Source: Vesta saturnalis (taxonomy: Eukaryota; Arthropoda; Insecta; Coleoptera; Lampyridae). From it: 64,000 nucleotides of DNA. Every line of letters starts with the position of its first letter. The first letter of the stretch is position 1. The stretch spans positions 177,501-241,500 of the forward strand of contig JARFJB010000106.1 in assembly GCA_036346205.1 (NCBI GenBank), given 5' to 3'. This document shows, one piece after another, positions 44,861 through 56,759 of the stretch. Below the pieces are notes generated by a model that worked only from the letters and a program-made list of their open reading frames with translations, had not been told where the DNA came from and made no database searches. Made by a program: the position numbers and the translations under genes.

Positions 44861-45461
44861 ACACTTGATTAATATTTCTCACCAATTTTCTTTGAAAACT
44901 GCTCCTCTTGAAGAGCTTTCAAAAACAAAAATGATAGTAAAAACAGTTTTTTATATTCCCATACGAATGTTAAAGAACAGAAAGGATTGAGTGCATACAT
45001 TAGATTAGGTTTAACTAGCCGTATAGAACCAGTACGATGTTGTCGGTATTGCACGTATTTAGCAAAGCGTATAAATAATTCAAGATCTAAGAAAGCCAGA
45101 GGAAACAACTTCGATCAATGGTTAAAAAGGTATAACATTTTGTCTGCCCTGCTTCACTTATGAAAAATGATACGAGAAACCCTCAAGTATCAGATGAATC
45201 CTCTAAAATTTAACCGAAAAGGTGGTTTCATACGTTAGTAATTCACCAACTGTAAATACACATGACAAGCCTAAATACACAACTAACGGTGTACTCTCAA
45301 AAACTACAATGATTAAATAGTTTTCCAGTAAACATGTGCATTTTGTGTTATAGTGACGTGTGTTTGACATTTACCACTTTCCACGCTGTTTAGTTTGGGG
45401 AATAAAGTATATTATAGAGTAAAAAAAGGTATAACTCTTTTTAAGATATATTATTCAAGCA

Positions 45462-45561
45462 ATGAATTCACAGAACGTTTGGCTACTTGGTAGTCCTTCA
45501 GACAATGATCCTCTGTCTCAGTATCATGAGCCTCCATCGGCCTACTCTTCAGATATAAAAG
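45462..45561 (+). CDS. Candidate first coding exon (unrecognised)
   Basis: An ATG-initiated 100-bp stretch, M-N-S-Q-N-V-W-L-L-G-S-P-S-D-N-D-P-L-S-Q, with balanced codons, ends in a good splice donor (AAAG then GTGCGT at 45562). The amino end is acidic and serine/proline-rich. No second exon could be identified downstream, where (TA)n and a LINE follow. It might be a host gene exon or the start of a degraded transposase. Confidence 0.3.
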
Positions 45562-45868
45562 GTGCGTTCTCTCTTATTTCATGTACATTTGTATTTACTA
45601 CCAGGTTTCAAAAAGTTATGTCATGTGAACGCACTTAGGGTAGCACCGAAAAGCTTCCTCACCAGTCTTATAATGTTCATCTAAATATCTTGAGTCTCGT
45701 TTAAACATCTAAAACGTGCTATGACATCCAAATGTGTAACGCTGGTTTGCACTTACTTTGACTAATTCATACGTATGTCAAATTCGTATTTTATCACCCT
45801 TAAAAAACTAAAGTGCACCAAATTTCAGTTCAATACATTCAGCTGTTTTCTAACTATTACGAATTTTT

Positions 45869-45942
45869 AAAAATTATATGCCGACTTTAATGCCCTATAC
45901 CTCAAACGAGGTATAGGACATTAAAGTCGGCATATAATTTTT
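45869..45942. repeat. Hairpin with 35-bp stem and 4-nt loop
   Basis: 45869-45903 and 45908-45942 are reverse complements with a single mismatch. The loop is AAAC. The stem contains GCCGACTTTAATG and ends in AAAAATTATAT. It stands alone between AT-rich stretches. Confidence 0.9.
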
Positions 45943-46019
45943 GTTATTAACATTTTACTAACGTATGTTTTTGTTAAGCGACTTATTTTGATCACCTCTT
46001 CTACAGTTGTCCATTAGTT

Positions 46020-46190
<171 letters not shown>

Positions 46191-46369
46191 ATTGATTGAT
46201 TGAAGTAAATACATTATACAAAACACACATAAAATAAAATATAAAATATAAAATATGAAATATAGTACACAAAACATATAGAGGTATAGTAATATAAGTA
46301 CATACACTATTTAACTCACAATAAAACAAAATATACTAACAAATGTTATTAATATGGAACTAATTTACA

Positions 46370-47087
46370 CTATATAATTTTATGAGTTGTGTTAAAAAAC
46401 TCTTGAGTTGAGTAAAAAGCAAATGTTTCAAAATGCTTACAAATTTTGATTTTAAATGTTGACTTAGAGGTTTTTTTTATCTCATTTGATAAGTGGTTAT
46501 ACATCTGTATTGCCTGATTTTTAAAATATTTGTACACTATACTTGAATTTATAGTCTCATTTCTAATTTTATTACGCGATCTGGTGTTATATGTATGAAA
46601 ATCTGCATTTTGTTTGAATGAATTTATATTTCTATGTGCGTAAATTAGGCATTCACAAATAAATAAATTATACATGGTGTGAATGTTGAGATTGATGAAA
46701 TGAGAACGACATGATTCTCGTATACCGACACCGGCTAATATACGAATTGCCTTTTTCTGCAGCTTAAAAACCACGGCAGCTATTTTCGAGTTACCCCACA
46801 AAAGTAAGCCATACCTCAGATGCGATTCAAAATAAGAATGGTATACTGTTTTTAATGTTTCTGTATAACCTAAATATTTTAGTCGTCGCAAAGCAAATAA
46901 AGCCTTGTTTAATTTTTTAGTTAGTTTTGAAATATGATCCTGCCACTTAAAGTTGTAATCAATGTACAGCCCTAAAATTTTACATGAATTTACAAATGTT
47001 ACTTCCTTGTTCCCAACCAACAGACTATTTAAAGGGGATCTATTATCTTGAAAAAGTAAAACGTTGGTTTTATCCAAATTGATGACC

Positions 47088-47090
<3 letters not shown>
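46370..47090 (-). pseudogene. LINE ORF2 C-terminal part (CR1/Jockey group)
   Basis: An open minus-strand frame of about 240 codons, 5'-truncated. It reads N-L-D-K-T-N-V-L, then K-I-L-G-L-Y-I-D-Y-N-F-K-W-Q-D-H-I, L-R-R-L-K-Y-L, Y-F-E-S-H-L-R-Y-G-L-L-L-W-G, and a tail with Y-N-T-R-S-R-N-K. These are the thumb and carboxy motifs of CR1/Jockey-group LINEs downstream of the catalytic YADD box. The fragment is flanked by (TA)n on both sides. At its 3' end a (CAAT)n tail (TTGA repeats on the plus strand, 46188-46201) resembles the short tandem tails these LINEs leave. Apparently recent, since the frame is unbroken. Confidence 0.7.

Positions 47091-47165
<75 letters not shown>
47091..47165. repeat. 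(TA)n(TG)n microsatellite
   Basis: About 30 TA units followed by (TG)8. Confidence 0.95.
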
Positions 47166-47166
<1 letters not shown>

Positions 47167-47324
47167 TTCGGTCTATCAAATAATTAGACCATCAACAGGA
47201 ATGAACAGAACTTAGCACACAATCAACTTGACGTTAAAATATACAAAAGTAAATTTATTGTATATTTCAACAAGTTGATTGTATATGTTAAATTATTTTT
47301 TAACTACACCATATATAATAAAAA

Positions 47325-48150
47325 AATATCGTCTTTATTGATCCAATCTCAATCACTTTATGAATTACTTATTACTCTTAGACCGAAGCGATTTTTCCAC
47401 CAGGTACACATCGGGATACTTTGCTTTCTGTAATTCTGTTCACAGAACCCTCACAGTACAGGGGTTCCTTTCATGTCATCCAACATGTAGGTAGTGGCGT
47501 TAGTAATGCGAACTTTCTAATTCTTAAATAGTTCAATAGCTTTTGGCGAAAATACCTTTAAATTTACTGATTTATACTGTCACCCCCACAATATCGATTC
47601 CGGTCGAATGTTCTTATGTGAGTGTAAGCTTTGTGTGATTACAGATATCTTTGGGCTTCATTCCGGTAGTTCTATGCTTACAATAGTTATAATCCATCGT
47701 TACAGTATTAATTATATCAATCCATTTCTATTTACCTTCTGTTCTAAACGTCTTATGTAGAGCACACTTAGTGGTTCTGATAACAAGTTCCGCAAATACA
47801 GCCTTCTTTGTGCTATAGGTGGAGTAATCATTGACTACATAACGCTGCTTTAGTTTAGTAAAACGCTTATTGCAGAACTCTATTCCTGCATCTGTCTGCG
47901 AATTGGTAGGTTTCCGTCCATTTTGAAGATTTTTTGCATGGCCTTGGTAACTTCTTGACCTGTTTCTGTTTTTGATCCTATAGTCTACAAGTATTTCGAA
48001 AAATAGTCGATAAGCACTAATATGTACTTATAGTCCTCATTTTGGTATACGTGCTAAATTCCTTCTTGCCAAAGGTCATCAAAACCTTTAATTATTGTTG
48101 CAAGTTTGTCCATTCGTTGACAGCCTTTAATTTGTAAATGGTACTAATTT
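47325..48150 (-). pseudogene. Polinton-type integrase, degenerate
   Basis: Minus-strand remnants include a V-D-Y-R-I-K-N-R-N-R-S segment, D-A-G-I-E-F-C-N-K (catalytic region) and S-T-Y-S-T-K-K-A. A C-terminal G-x-F-Y-E-Q-E-L-Q-K-like zone leads into the chromodomain-type end near 47400-47480. Homologous to 18560-19390 with large stretches alignable by eye. Polinton integrases insert the element and make 6-bp duplications. Multiple stops. Confidence 0.6.
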
Positions 48151-48151
48151 A

Positions 48152-48427
48152 TCAACAATTTCTTGAAGTTGATATAGTTTTTCGCTCCAACGCTAGATAA
48201 GCATTAGAGTTTCCTTTAAAATCTTTCCGAACTGCTTGAAGACAAAAATCAAGGTATACTTTACTTAAGGCATCACCATCTTGTTCCGGGTGCGCCAACT
48301 GTGTTAAACGGTTTCCATCCAAATTTAACCTTGTTGATAAACAGTATTGCTTAGTGATGACATCTTGAGGATCTGTGGGATTGACAGCATTGCGGAGTCT
48401 CATTCTCAATATCAAATTTATTATCAT
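48152..48427 (-). pseudogene. Polinton-associated protein with fibre-like repeats (fragment)
   Basis: A 91-codon frame in which a motif recurs twice: N-P-T-D-P-Q-D-V-I-T-K-Q-Y and H-P-E-Q-D-G-D-A-L-S-K-V-Y. The spaced D-x-D-[AV]-x-[TS]-K-x-Y pattern is reminiscent of phage and viral tail-fibre stalk repeats. The end (K-D-F-K-G-N-S-N) is shared with the relic at 19290-19380. It lies immediately upstream of the integrase, so it is probably a gene of the same element. Function inferred from pattern only. Confidence 0.45.
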
Positions 48428-48499
48428 TCAGTTTAAACTGAGGAGTTAATTCCTTCAATTGAAACTGGGCATGTGAACGTCTATGTTTGTCTAGGGGGT

Positions 48500-49060
48500 T
48501 TTAGTTATATGTCGACATCAATGTATTCCCATTTATATTGTTTAAAAAACGGCTCTTTGGTTTTTCAATGTATCCATTTTGATATAATTCTTTTACAATT
48601 GATATTATGTCGTTTATGACACATATGTTTCCCGCCAATTTTACCTCTAGATCACGGATTAATTCATGTGCATTATTCCAATATTTGTATTCAATCGGCA
48701 TGTTTGTTCACAAAACATAGGTCCACTTCCATTGGTTGTGGGTGATGATGATACCAAGAGTTTGATTATTCGTATATACTTTTTGTTGCGGCTTCCTCGA
48801 ATTTTTCCACTTACTTCATAACCTCGCCATGCAACATTTGTAGATGCTACAATACTTCTATATTTTTTTATGTTTTGAATTTACTAGATTTAAGTTGGGC
48901 TTATTCATAATAAGCAGATCGTATAAACCTGGAGTCCCTTTATACGTGACGCCTTTAATAATCATATCGTTTCCTTTATTTGTAACGGGAGTATTACCAA
49001 TTGCCTATTTGTCTGTTTTGGTATCATAGTGTACTCCATGAGTATGATTAATAGCACCTT
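48500..49060 (-). pseudogene. Polinton-associated conserved protein (GTPGLYDLL family), broken
   Basis: The motif G-T-P-G-L-Y-D-L-L lies near 48930-48957. Further along, 48701-48501 encodes N-A-H-E-L-I-R-D-L-E followed by I-N-D-I-I-S-I-V-K-E-L. I recall this combination as one protein common in arthropod Polinton/adintovirus-like loci, of unknown function. Frames are disrupted. Confidence 0.5.
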
Positions 49061-49263
49061 TAGGATCCCCCATAATACGTTCAACGTACATAGGAGTCAA
49101 ACCATTGCCTCATATGAACAGGGGTGGTTTCTCTGGTTTAACGTCACTTCCGCCCTTGACGACTTTCTGTACCTTTAACCTTGTTGGAATGCAAAAAATT
49201 ATCCAACGTGGTTTTCCTAGTTACGTTGAAATTTTTATTGTCATATGCCTAAGGTTGCTTGCT

Positions 49264-49482
49264 TTAAAGCAAGTAATTAATATTCCCATTGGCGAAATTC
49301 AACAGTAATAATAGATTTTCTATCGATTCCTTCAAACAATTTAAGATTTTAACATCACTAATTGTTAAATGTGGTACTTCCCATTGAATTCTATTTAAGG
49401 TTATTGCCGCATCAACGTTACCATAGTAGCAGTTTGTATCGCTTCTAGATCCAATTAAAACCAACTGTTGACGCATATTCAC
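49264..49482 (-). pseudogene. Double-jelly-roll capsid protein, C-terminal fragment
   Basis: A 72-codon frame starting M-N-M-R-Q-Q-L-V-L-I-G-S-R-S-D and containing W-E-V-P-H-L-T-I-S-D. These are motifs I associate with the middle/C-terminal part of the same capsid family whose N-terminus is at 35538-35846. The rest is lost. It belongs to a different element from the palindromic one. Confidence 0.5.
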
Positions 49483-49542
49483 ATTGACGAAAATTTTACA
49501 TTATTCCAAATATGTGGTTCAACAGTATACATACTGTGCATT

Positions 49543-49756
49543 CGCACACACACACACACACACGCACGCACGCACACACGCACACACGCACACACACACG
49601 ACACACGCACAACGCACACACGCACGCACACGCACACGACACACGCACACACGCACACACACACACCACACACAGCACACACGCACACACACACGCACAC
49701 ACGACACGCACACACGCACACGACACAGCACACACGCACACGCACGCACACAGCAC

Positions 49757-49815
<59 letters not shown>

Positions 49816-49820
49816 TACAC
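49543..49820 (+). repeat. (CA)n/(CGCA)n microsatellite, left of the Tx1-like LINE
   Basis: About 280 bp of CA and CG dinucleotides ending in ACACATACATACACACC, followed by AATTAATCAATTAATT. Confidence 0.95.
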
Positions 49821-50087
49821 ACCAATTAATCAATTAATTTGTGCGCTGTGATTAGTATAATATTATCTGTGACTATATAAATGCGGTAGGACGCTAATTA
49901 CAAGGTTTATTATTGTTGTGTATAAAGAATATTAGACAGGTAAATAAGTTATTTTCGTATAAACATTTATCTACTTCAATATATTAAAATTATCACAAGA
50001 CCTTTCACCTTCCCCGCTTGAATTATAAAATGTTTATATGTAATGTATTCACTTTCAACTCATTATATATAGTACATAATTAATATT

Positions 50088-51398
50088 ATGTCGCATTTTT
50101 CTGCATCTTGTTCCACTTCTGACAACAGGGGTGGTCAGGATGAAAAAGATACAAACGCTACGGTACCTATAGAAACACTGCGTATTACACAAAATACAAG
50201 ATCTTTTTCTAATGTTACAAATTCTGATTTTCCCAAAAAAGATCAGGCTATAGTATATCCGTCAATAGAGGGAATTAATGTGAAAGAATACGTTCTTGCT
50301 ACTGGAAATATAATAGGTCCAAAAAGAGTGCTATTTGCCTCCAGAATGAGCAACAATCGTGTTTGCATATACTTATCTTCAAAAGATACAGTAGATAAAT
50401 TTATTGACGAATATGGAGGAGTAAATATCAGCGATGTGTTCGTGCCCGCTAGAAAATTAATTTTGCCCTCAAAGCGAATTATATTATCCAACGTTTCGCC
50501 ATGTATTCCTCATTACGTCATTGAAGAGGAATTAAGAAGAATCCTCTTACAGCTAGTTTCCCCAATATCCTTGGTAGGGGCCGGTATTGGCCTTGAGGAA
50601 TACGCACACGTTCATAGCTTCAGACAACAAGTTTTTATTGCATCAGATCTCGAAAAACCGAATAACTTTCCAACGTCGATTGTAATAGACTATGAGGATG
50701 ATCAGTATAGAATTTTTCTCTCTGACGAAAAAATTAAATGTTTCCGGTGTAACGAATACGGACATATTGCTTCCAAATGCACGGTTCCCGAACGTCAATC
50801 AGTATTGCCGGACAACCCAATTAATAATTTAACTGATAAAAGACCGCACCCACCTACTGACTCTTCCACACGAGTCAGTTTATTTGAACAAATCAGTGAG
50901 TCTCAAGACATTCAAGGCGAGCCCGCTAGGGATGCTGATGTGTGTAGTGAATCAGAAATTAGTGAATACTCAGTTGAACAAGCACTTGAGGAGGATAGTT
51001 TCAAGGTTCCTACCAAAAGCGGATACCCTTCTCGGAAACTGAAAAAGCGTAGAGTCGATCAATCTCTTTCTGTTGACAACTATGACGAAATCCAGCACCT
51101 TTGGACGAAGAGGAGCGACCTTGTTCTCGATTTTATCACGTTTTCCGATTTCCTAAACAAAGTTAAAGGGAGCAATAGTCCACTAGATGTAAGGAAATAT
51201 ACTGATAGCATTAAAGATCTTGTCCAGCTGATTAAGGATACAATTCCTATCTTTTCCCAACGATGCACAAAGGAACGATGCAAACGTATCATAAGTAACC
51301 TAAGGAGAGACATACAAAAAGAACCGAGTACAACGGATCCAGCACATGATGATGCAGTCTTAGACTTCAGGTCTTCTGTTGAAAGCCTCACTTATTAA
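50088..51398 (+). CDS. LINE ORF1 (nucleic-acid-binding gag-like protein)
   Basis: An intact 436-codon frame. Residues 218-231 form a CCHC zinc knuckle, C-F-R-C-N-E-Y-G-H-I-A-S-K-C. The preceding about 110 residues (from residue 97) look like an RRM-like domain as in other LINE ORF1 proteins (F-I-D-E-Y-G-G-V-N-I-S, then an S-N-V-S-P motif). The C-terminal third is acidic and serine-rich, then basic. ORF1 proteins coat the LINE RNA and bring it to the target. ORF2 begins 7 bp after the stop (ATG 51405), a close spacing that suggests coupled re-initiation. Confidence 0.75.
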   Translation: MSHFSASCSTSDNRGGQDEKDTNATVPIETLRITQNTRSFSNVTNSDFPKKDQAIVYPSIEGINVKEYVLATGNIIGPKRVLFASRMSNNRVCIYLSSKDTVDKFIDEYGGVNISDVFVPARKLILPSKRIILSNVSPCIPHYVIEEELRRILLQLVSPISLVGAGIGLEEYAHVHSFRQQVFIASDLEKPNNFPTSIVIDYEDDQYRIFLSDEKIKCFRCNEYGHIASKCTVPERQSVLPDNPINNLTDKRPHPPTDSSTRVSLFEQISESQDIQGEPARDADVCSESEISEYSVEQALEEDSFKVPTKSGYPSRKLKKRRVDQSLSVDNYDEIQHLWTKRSDLVLDFITFSDFLNKVKGSNSPLDVRKYTDSIKDLVQLIKDTIPIFSQRCTKERCKRIISNLRRDIQKEPSTTDPAHDDAVLDFRSSVESLTY

Positions 51399-51404
51399 AT
51401 CAAA

Positions 51405-54400
51405 ATGCAGCAAAACACCTTAAGCATTTATACCGTCAACACAAAGAGTTTACGATCAGATTTCAAACTGAACGAATTCGTAACCTTCCTAAACTTCAAA
51501 TCGCCGGACATACTTTTAATTCAGGAGTCGAATTTGGATGAACTACCCACACAACTAAATTGCAACATGTATAATTTCTTCCCAAACCCGCGCAATGAAA
51601 ACTATAGCGGTACTTTGATAGCGGTATAAAAGAATACACATATTAAAGCAATAGAGCACGAATTAATTGTAGAATCTTACCTTCAAAGAATAAACGTTGA
51701 TATTAATAAAGAACTATGGGTCATTTTATGCGTGTATATACCCAGGAAAGTTACAGTTGCACGGCACGTTATTTATTCTCTAAACAGATACCTTCAGACA
51801 GTTGACGGCAACTAGCACATAATCTTGGGAGGAGATTTTAATTGTACCCTCGATCCACATGAAGATAGAGTAGGTTCAGTAGAAAGATACCCTGACCTGT
51901 CAAACGAATTGAATAGAGTGATAAAGGAAGCTAGTCTCATTGACTGTTGGGAGTTTGTTCACAGAACAAGAATCGGCTACACGTATGATCCCTATGACTG
52001 CATCACGATTAGACCGCATCTATTGTTCGCGTAACCTGACCAATTGTCTAGTTACTGCGTCATTACACACCACTTTCTCGAATCATCTTTCTGTGTCAGT
52101 GTCTGTTAGGTCCTGTAAAATAAGGAAACACCCGCTATATTGGAAATTTAATAATATGCTTTTGCAAGACAAATGTTTCATACAAGCAATAGACATCCTT
52201 GAAATCAGAGATTGCACGTGACACCACCTATCCAAACTTTGACCAAATAATGTGGTGGGAGCAATTAAAACGACGAATAAAGGAAATTGTCATTCTATAT
52301 CAAAGACAGAATAGCCAGAAGCGACACATGGAATTGCGCAAGTTGTAGCAGCAATCGAATAACTTGTTCCTAAATAACAACAATACCGATAAAGTAAGTA
52401 TCCATAATCTCATAAACAAGACAAGGGATGCTTACCTTAGAACAAGTGAAAAACAGCTGTACACCGCAAAGTATGACAATCTCATTCACTTGGATCGTCC
52501 AACAATTAACAAACAGGCTAAAACCCCGTTCAAACCGTTATCTGCTTTACGCCACGATAATAAGGTAGTCGAGGAGTCACCGAAATTATCTTCAATAGTT
52601 ACCGATCACTTTCAGCACTTATATCAAGCTAAACAAATCAAGCTTAACCCGTCAAGCGTTTTATATCAGAATCTAACTTCATTATCTGACGTCGATAAGA
52701 CCCCTTTAGAAAAACCTATCTCCATTGAAGACGTAACCGCTGCGCTTTTCTCATTGAACAAAAAGAGTGCGCCAGGAATAGATGGTTTGACAGCGGATTT
52801 CTACATATGTTTTTGGGGAACTCTACAAGAAAGTTATCACAAAATGATAACGGAGGCTATAACAAAGACCAAATTACCGCCTTCAATGTCTAAAGCTGTA
52901 CTCACCCTCTTACCAAAAAAAGGAGACTTGCTAGAAATAAACAACTGGAGGCCTATTTCGTTGTTAACAACCGACTACAAAATTTTTGCAAAGGTATTAT
53001 CCGTGAGACTGTCCAGTGTCATAAATAAAATAATTTCACCAGATCAAAGCTACTCCGTGCCAAACCGATCGATGTACGATGCTATCCATCTACATAGAGA
53101 AATCATTTTCTTCGCAAACCAACGAAATATACCAATAGCCATACTTAATTTGGATCAGAAGTCAGCGTTCGATAATATCTCACACAAATATTTGCTACAC
53201 GTGCTACGACAAATGAATGTTGGAAAATATTTTACTAATAATATACAACTGTTATGTACTAATGCCACATGTCACGTAAGAATAGGGTCACTACTTACAA
53301 AAGCGATAGATTTTAGTAATGGGATAAGACAAGGTTGCCCTTTATCAGGCCCACTTTTCTCTATTGCAATAGAACCCTACCTCGCCTTATCACGAAATCT
53401 CCTTGAAGGCTTTTTGATCCCTATTCCTTACACACCTATTAAATTAATAGTGAGTGCTTACGCGGACGATGTTTCGGTGTTTATTAGCAATCAATCCGAC
53501 TTTAAAAAACTTATCGAATGTTATAAAGTCTATGAAGTAGAATCTGGTGCATAACTAAACCTGACGAAATGTCGCGGCTTATGGTCTGGTAAATGGAAAA
53601 GAAGAAGCGACTCCCCGCTTGACCTTAAGTGGTCATCGGAATCGATTAAAATACTAGGTGTAGAACTATCTAATAATACAGAGCAAGATTCAATTCAAGC
53701 CTACAACACGCTAAACAACGTCCTCGCAAAATGGAAAACGAAATTGCCTTCACTATCATTAGTTGGAAGAAAAACCGCAATAAACACTTACATCGCGCCA
53801 AAGTTATGGCACATTCTACAAAGCATTAGTCTCACGCATCAACAGTTAAGTACACTTCAGCAACATATAGTAGACTTCATGTGGAAGGGTAAACACTGGA
53901 CTTCACACAAGGACCTGTGCACTCCTGTACAACAAGGAGGTCTGGGACTAGTACATATTCCATCCAAGGTAAAGTCAATGAGGGCATGGTTCGGAAAAAG
54001 GTTCATTAGCAAAACGGAAGAGTCCAATTGGAAGTTGCTCTTAAAATATAGTATGGAGCAGGTAAATGCGCAGGGACTATCCTGGCAATGGTTCTTTCTA
54101 GACGGAATAAGACCAAGAAACAATCCTTTGTCGCCTTTTATGGTTGAAGTAATTGACAACATGCAAACATTGGATATCGCATTGGAGAACTTTGATGTGT
54201 CGGAAATTCTAACAACGGAATCAAAACTGATATCCCCCGCCATCCCACCTTTGTTTAGTGCTGATTGGGCAAAGTTAGGATACAAAGTACTAGCGGATTT
54301 CACATTTAATGGTCAATGGATCGAAGAAACAAAACTGCGGTTTGAACCTGATGTATCAGAAAACGTAAAAAATGAACCAAAAGTTCATTATACAAGAATT

Positions 54401-55081
54401 AAAAACTATTTTAATGATCCATTTATGAAAAATGATTTGAGCGCTACTAACAAACTGGTTTTCAAATATGCTTCGGGCACCTCACTAAACCTACAAAAAA
54501 ACAACAGAAAAAAACTACAGCAACAAATAACTGCAGACTATTTCAAAATCCCAGTTGGCCAATCACTAAGTAATTACTGGACTCGAGAGGAAACTCATTG
54601 GCTAGCGTTTTTTAACTCACTCACTCCTGGATCGATTTCTGAAATAAGCTGGTGTTTCGCAAAAGATAGGCTAGCAGATCCGGTGTACCTGTTCAAAGCC
54701 AAAATAAGAAACAGAAAAAACTGTCATTTTTGTGAAGCTATTATAGCGAATGCTCGGTACATGGTCATTACATGTCCCCTAGCTGAAGAAATCTGGAAGA
54801 TGGTTACAAAGGCCGCAAGTAAGATATGGAACAATAAAAATTTATCACAGAACGATATCATATGCGGATTAAAAGAGGATACCAATGAGGATAAATTAAT
54901 AAATTACATTATTAATACTGCAAAATTCTATACATATACCCAAGCAGTTAATGTCATGAAAAACGATAATCAACCAACTTCATTTCGTAATGGTTATCAA
55001 AATGGTTTATTAGTAACATTCTCGTGGCATAAGGGAAAAAATTCGATCTCTACATTCAAGAAGCGGTGGTGTAAAAATTAG
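51405..55081 (+). pseudogene. LINE ORF2: AP endonuclease and reverse transcriptase, lightly damaged
   Basis: The endonuclease begins T-V-N-T-K-S-L-R-S and has L-I-Q-E-S and G-G-D-F-N-C-T-L-D motifs (to about 52210), with a TAA at 51627-51629 and frame shifts near 51990 and 52220. The RT (52364-53554) has N-N-W-R-P-I-S-L-L, L-N-L-D-Q-K-S-A-F-D-N, R-Q-G-C-P-L-S-G-P and the catalytic A-Y-A-D-D-V. Block order and wording match the Tx1/L1 group. A single TAA at 53552-53554 separates it from the thumb and tail (53744-55081), which ends in a cysteine/histidine knuckle-like C-H-F-C ... C-P-L-A-E-E-I-W. About four lesions make it non-functional. Confidence 0.8.
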
Positions 55082-55239
55082 GTGGTGTACTTTATTGATA
55101 GCAACGAAACATTAAAGTGGGGTAGTTTTTTTGAATCAGATTAAAACTATACAATGGAAATTATTAATAATAATAAATATTATAATTATAATTCCGAATT
55201 GCAAATTGTACATAGGTTTATGTAAATGAAATGTGTTAT

Positions 55240-55680
<441 letters not shown>

Positions 55681-55689
55681 TCAGTGTTG

Positions 55690-56750
55690 AGGTCACAGTT
55701 GCCGTAATGCACTACGTACACATTTCGGTGATGTGTCAGAATAGTTTCCGTCAGCATAATGCCCATCGTCGGCAACCTGGACCAACCAAAAATCGTGGCG
55801 TGGTTGTCTTCACACATTTCTTCACACATTTGTGCCCGATACAAAAAATAGTGTGTCCGAATGATTAACGGGTTTATTGGCCCAAGTATTTTGTTAAATT
55901 TTAAAATTAAAATTGTTATTTTAGGATAAATATTGCATATTAAACATTTTCGATTATTTGATTATTTTTTGATCGTGCATATGTTAGAAATTCAAAATAT
56001 CAGATGGTAATGGTAAAAGCGGTCTCGATGCAAAGTTGATTTGCGGGGCCTTGTAACAAATTTTATACAACGAAACAGTTTAAAAAAGCATTACAAATAC
56101 AGAAATCTGATCGTACGATCGGCTGTCGCAACGCAGGTACAATAAAACAAAAGTTTTTTACTTTTCTCACTAGTCCGCTACAGTGACTTAAAGTCTAGTG
56201 ACTCAAAGCAAGTCCCAACCTTACCTTCACTTGAATTTGTTGAGGGAGATGTGCACCAATTGCGTGATAATATTCAAATGTGTGTATCTGTATTTAATAT
56301 GTATTAGGATAAAATAAAAAAAGAAAATCACAAAATCTTGGTTTTTGCAAAATTAGTCAGCGTTCAAAAGCGCGGGGCTTTCTACACCCGCAGCGTGGTG
56401 GGCCCTGATGGTAAATAGAGCGTTATTACAAAACACGATAACAATATTAAATTTAATATTAATAATTCATTTTATCGCTGTGGAAACAAGCAGTATTTAG
56501 AGCGGTATGTCAGTGGTCTCCCTTTATAGTTTGTATGCTAACACCATCTGTCTTGTTCCCTTTTAAGGATCAAGTGGTTTTTTCATCCAAGCTAACCTTT
56601 GTTATGACTGGCGTTCGTGATGTAGAAGCCCTTGAAGGAGATCTTCTTTTGATAGGTGTAGACCCATCTCCTAATTTCAGGTAGGGAACTGAAATTGATC
56701 TACCAAACTATTTGAAAGAAACCGTCTTCTACTTTTCATATGAAGCTGAC
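55690..56750. other. No gene recognised
   Basis: AT-rich with a few GC-richer stretches (for example 56370-56420). Between about 56510 and 56750 there may be more of the piggyBac-like fragment downstream, but no motif convinced me. Confidence 0.4.
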
Positions 56751-56759
56751 AAGCATTGA

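Noticed and set aside
49468..49851. His/Thr-rich frames next to the Tx1-like LINE, and similar ones at 55186-55844
   Set aside because: Translation of CA/CG microsatellites.
53857..54303. Minus-strand 148-codon frame opposite the LINE ORF2 tail
   Set aside because: Antisense shadow of the conserved ORF2 frame.
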